64,000 bases of DNA. It comes from Kineosporiaceae bacterium. Lineage in GTDB: Bacteria; Actinomycetota; Actinomycetes; Actinomycetales; Kineosporiaceae. Position 1 is the stretch's first letter; every line of letters begins with the position of its first letter. Below the pieces are notes generated by a model. It made no database searches. It saw nothing but the letters and a program-made list of their open reading frames with translations, and had not been told where the DNA came from. The DNA is taken from assembly GCA_016794595.1 (NCBI GenBank), contig JAEUJN010000004.1:1-64000 (forward strand). The letters run 5' to 3'. The translations under genes were made by a program, and so were the position numbers. Shown piece after piece: positions 63,833 through 64,000 of the stretch.

Positions 63833-64000
63833 GCGGCTCTCCTCGACTGATACGGCTTCATTCGCCTACAAACGATGCGTGCACGATAAGTGCCCCGACA
63901 GCTCGGGGGGAAGCCCGGGTCCGCGCGGCCTCGCACCGACCGGTTCCTGCCACGGCGCGCGGAGCCTAGCAACCGTCCGAACAGGAGCGGAAGGCGTCAC

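Overview
The window is a strongly GC-rich chromosomal segment with GTG starts, many 4-bp start/stop overlaps and dense operons. Several features point to an Actinomycetota: a FurA-KatG pair with a FurA-type palindrome, a BfrB-like ferritin, a GTP-type PEP carboxykinase, a Cvn conservon (sensor, roadblock, DUF742, GTPase) and a DUF2993/LmeA-like protein. A methyl-accepting chemotaxis protein suggests a motile lineage, but I cannot name the genus. There are no rRNA genes, CRISPR arrays, phage genes or insertion sequences. The two tRNAs are Arg(ACG) and Ser(GCT).

Layout. 1-4.4 kb: the tail of a dimethylglycine-oxidase/GcvT-like gene and a large HTH-STAND-WD40 protein. 4.4-7.9 kb: ferritin, then an acyl-CoA synthetase with a crotonase-fold partner that lacks both catalytic glutamates. 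8.0-10.7 kb: a nikMNQO-type ECF transporter behind a Nur-like box that overlaps its -35 element, which argues for nickel. 10.8-17.3 kb: GyrI-like, DUF2993, methyltransferase, DODA dioxygenase, a CsoR/CstR-like repressor with its operator, an ECF sigma factor and a NarL-type two-component system. 17.3-29.2 kb: aroQ, acyl-CoA dehydrogenase, an alpha/beta hydrolase, a GGDEF-EAL protein, a VOC protein, a sugar dehydrogenase lipoprotein, a two-gene PEP-synthase-like enzyme laid out like phenylphosphate synthase, and an MCP. 29.3-37 kb: a ThDP enzyme, a homocysteine methyltransferase, an ECF sigma factor, furA-katG and a disulfide oxidoreductase. 37-41 kb: a four-gene molybdate operon and vapBC. 41-50 kb: methyltransferase, tRNA-Arg, cupin, pckG, tRNA-Ser, an LCP protein and a two-gene DUF6745-like module. 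50-56.6 kb: an aminotransferase, then a P450 / PDR-type reductase / degenerate Rieske protein / acetoacetate-decarboxylase-like operon. 56.6-64 kb: the Cvn conservon with an extra membrane sensor, then a PuuA/GlnA3-type glutamine synthetase paralogue.

The best candidate for an undescribed system is the operon at 52.3-56.6 kb. The P450 and its FMN/2Fe-2S reductase look intact and could form a two-component monooxygenase. The third protein keeps the Rieske oxygenase fold signatures, but one Rieske histidine is replaced by cysteine (Cys-x2-Cys) and both facial-triad histidines are replaced (Gln, Ala). It is therefore unlikely to be a conventional oxygenase. A decarboxylase-fold protein with its lysine pair intact closes the operon.

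A second theme is repeats. One family of long hairpins sits only at gene 3' ends, and short tandem repeats of 12-19 bp cluster at protein N termini, stop codons and leaders.
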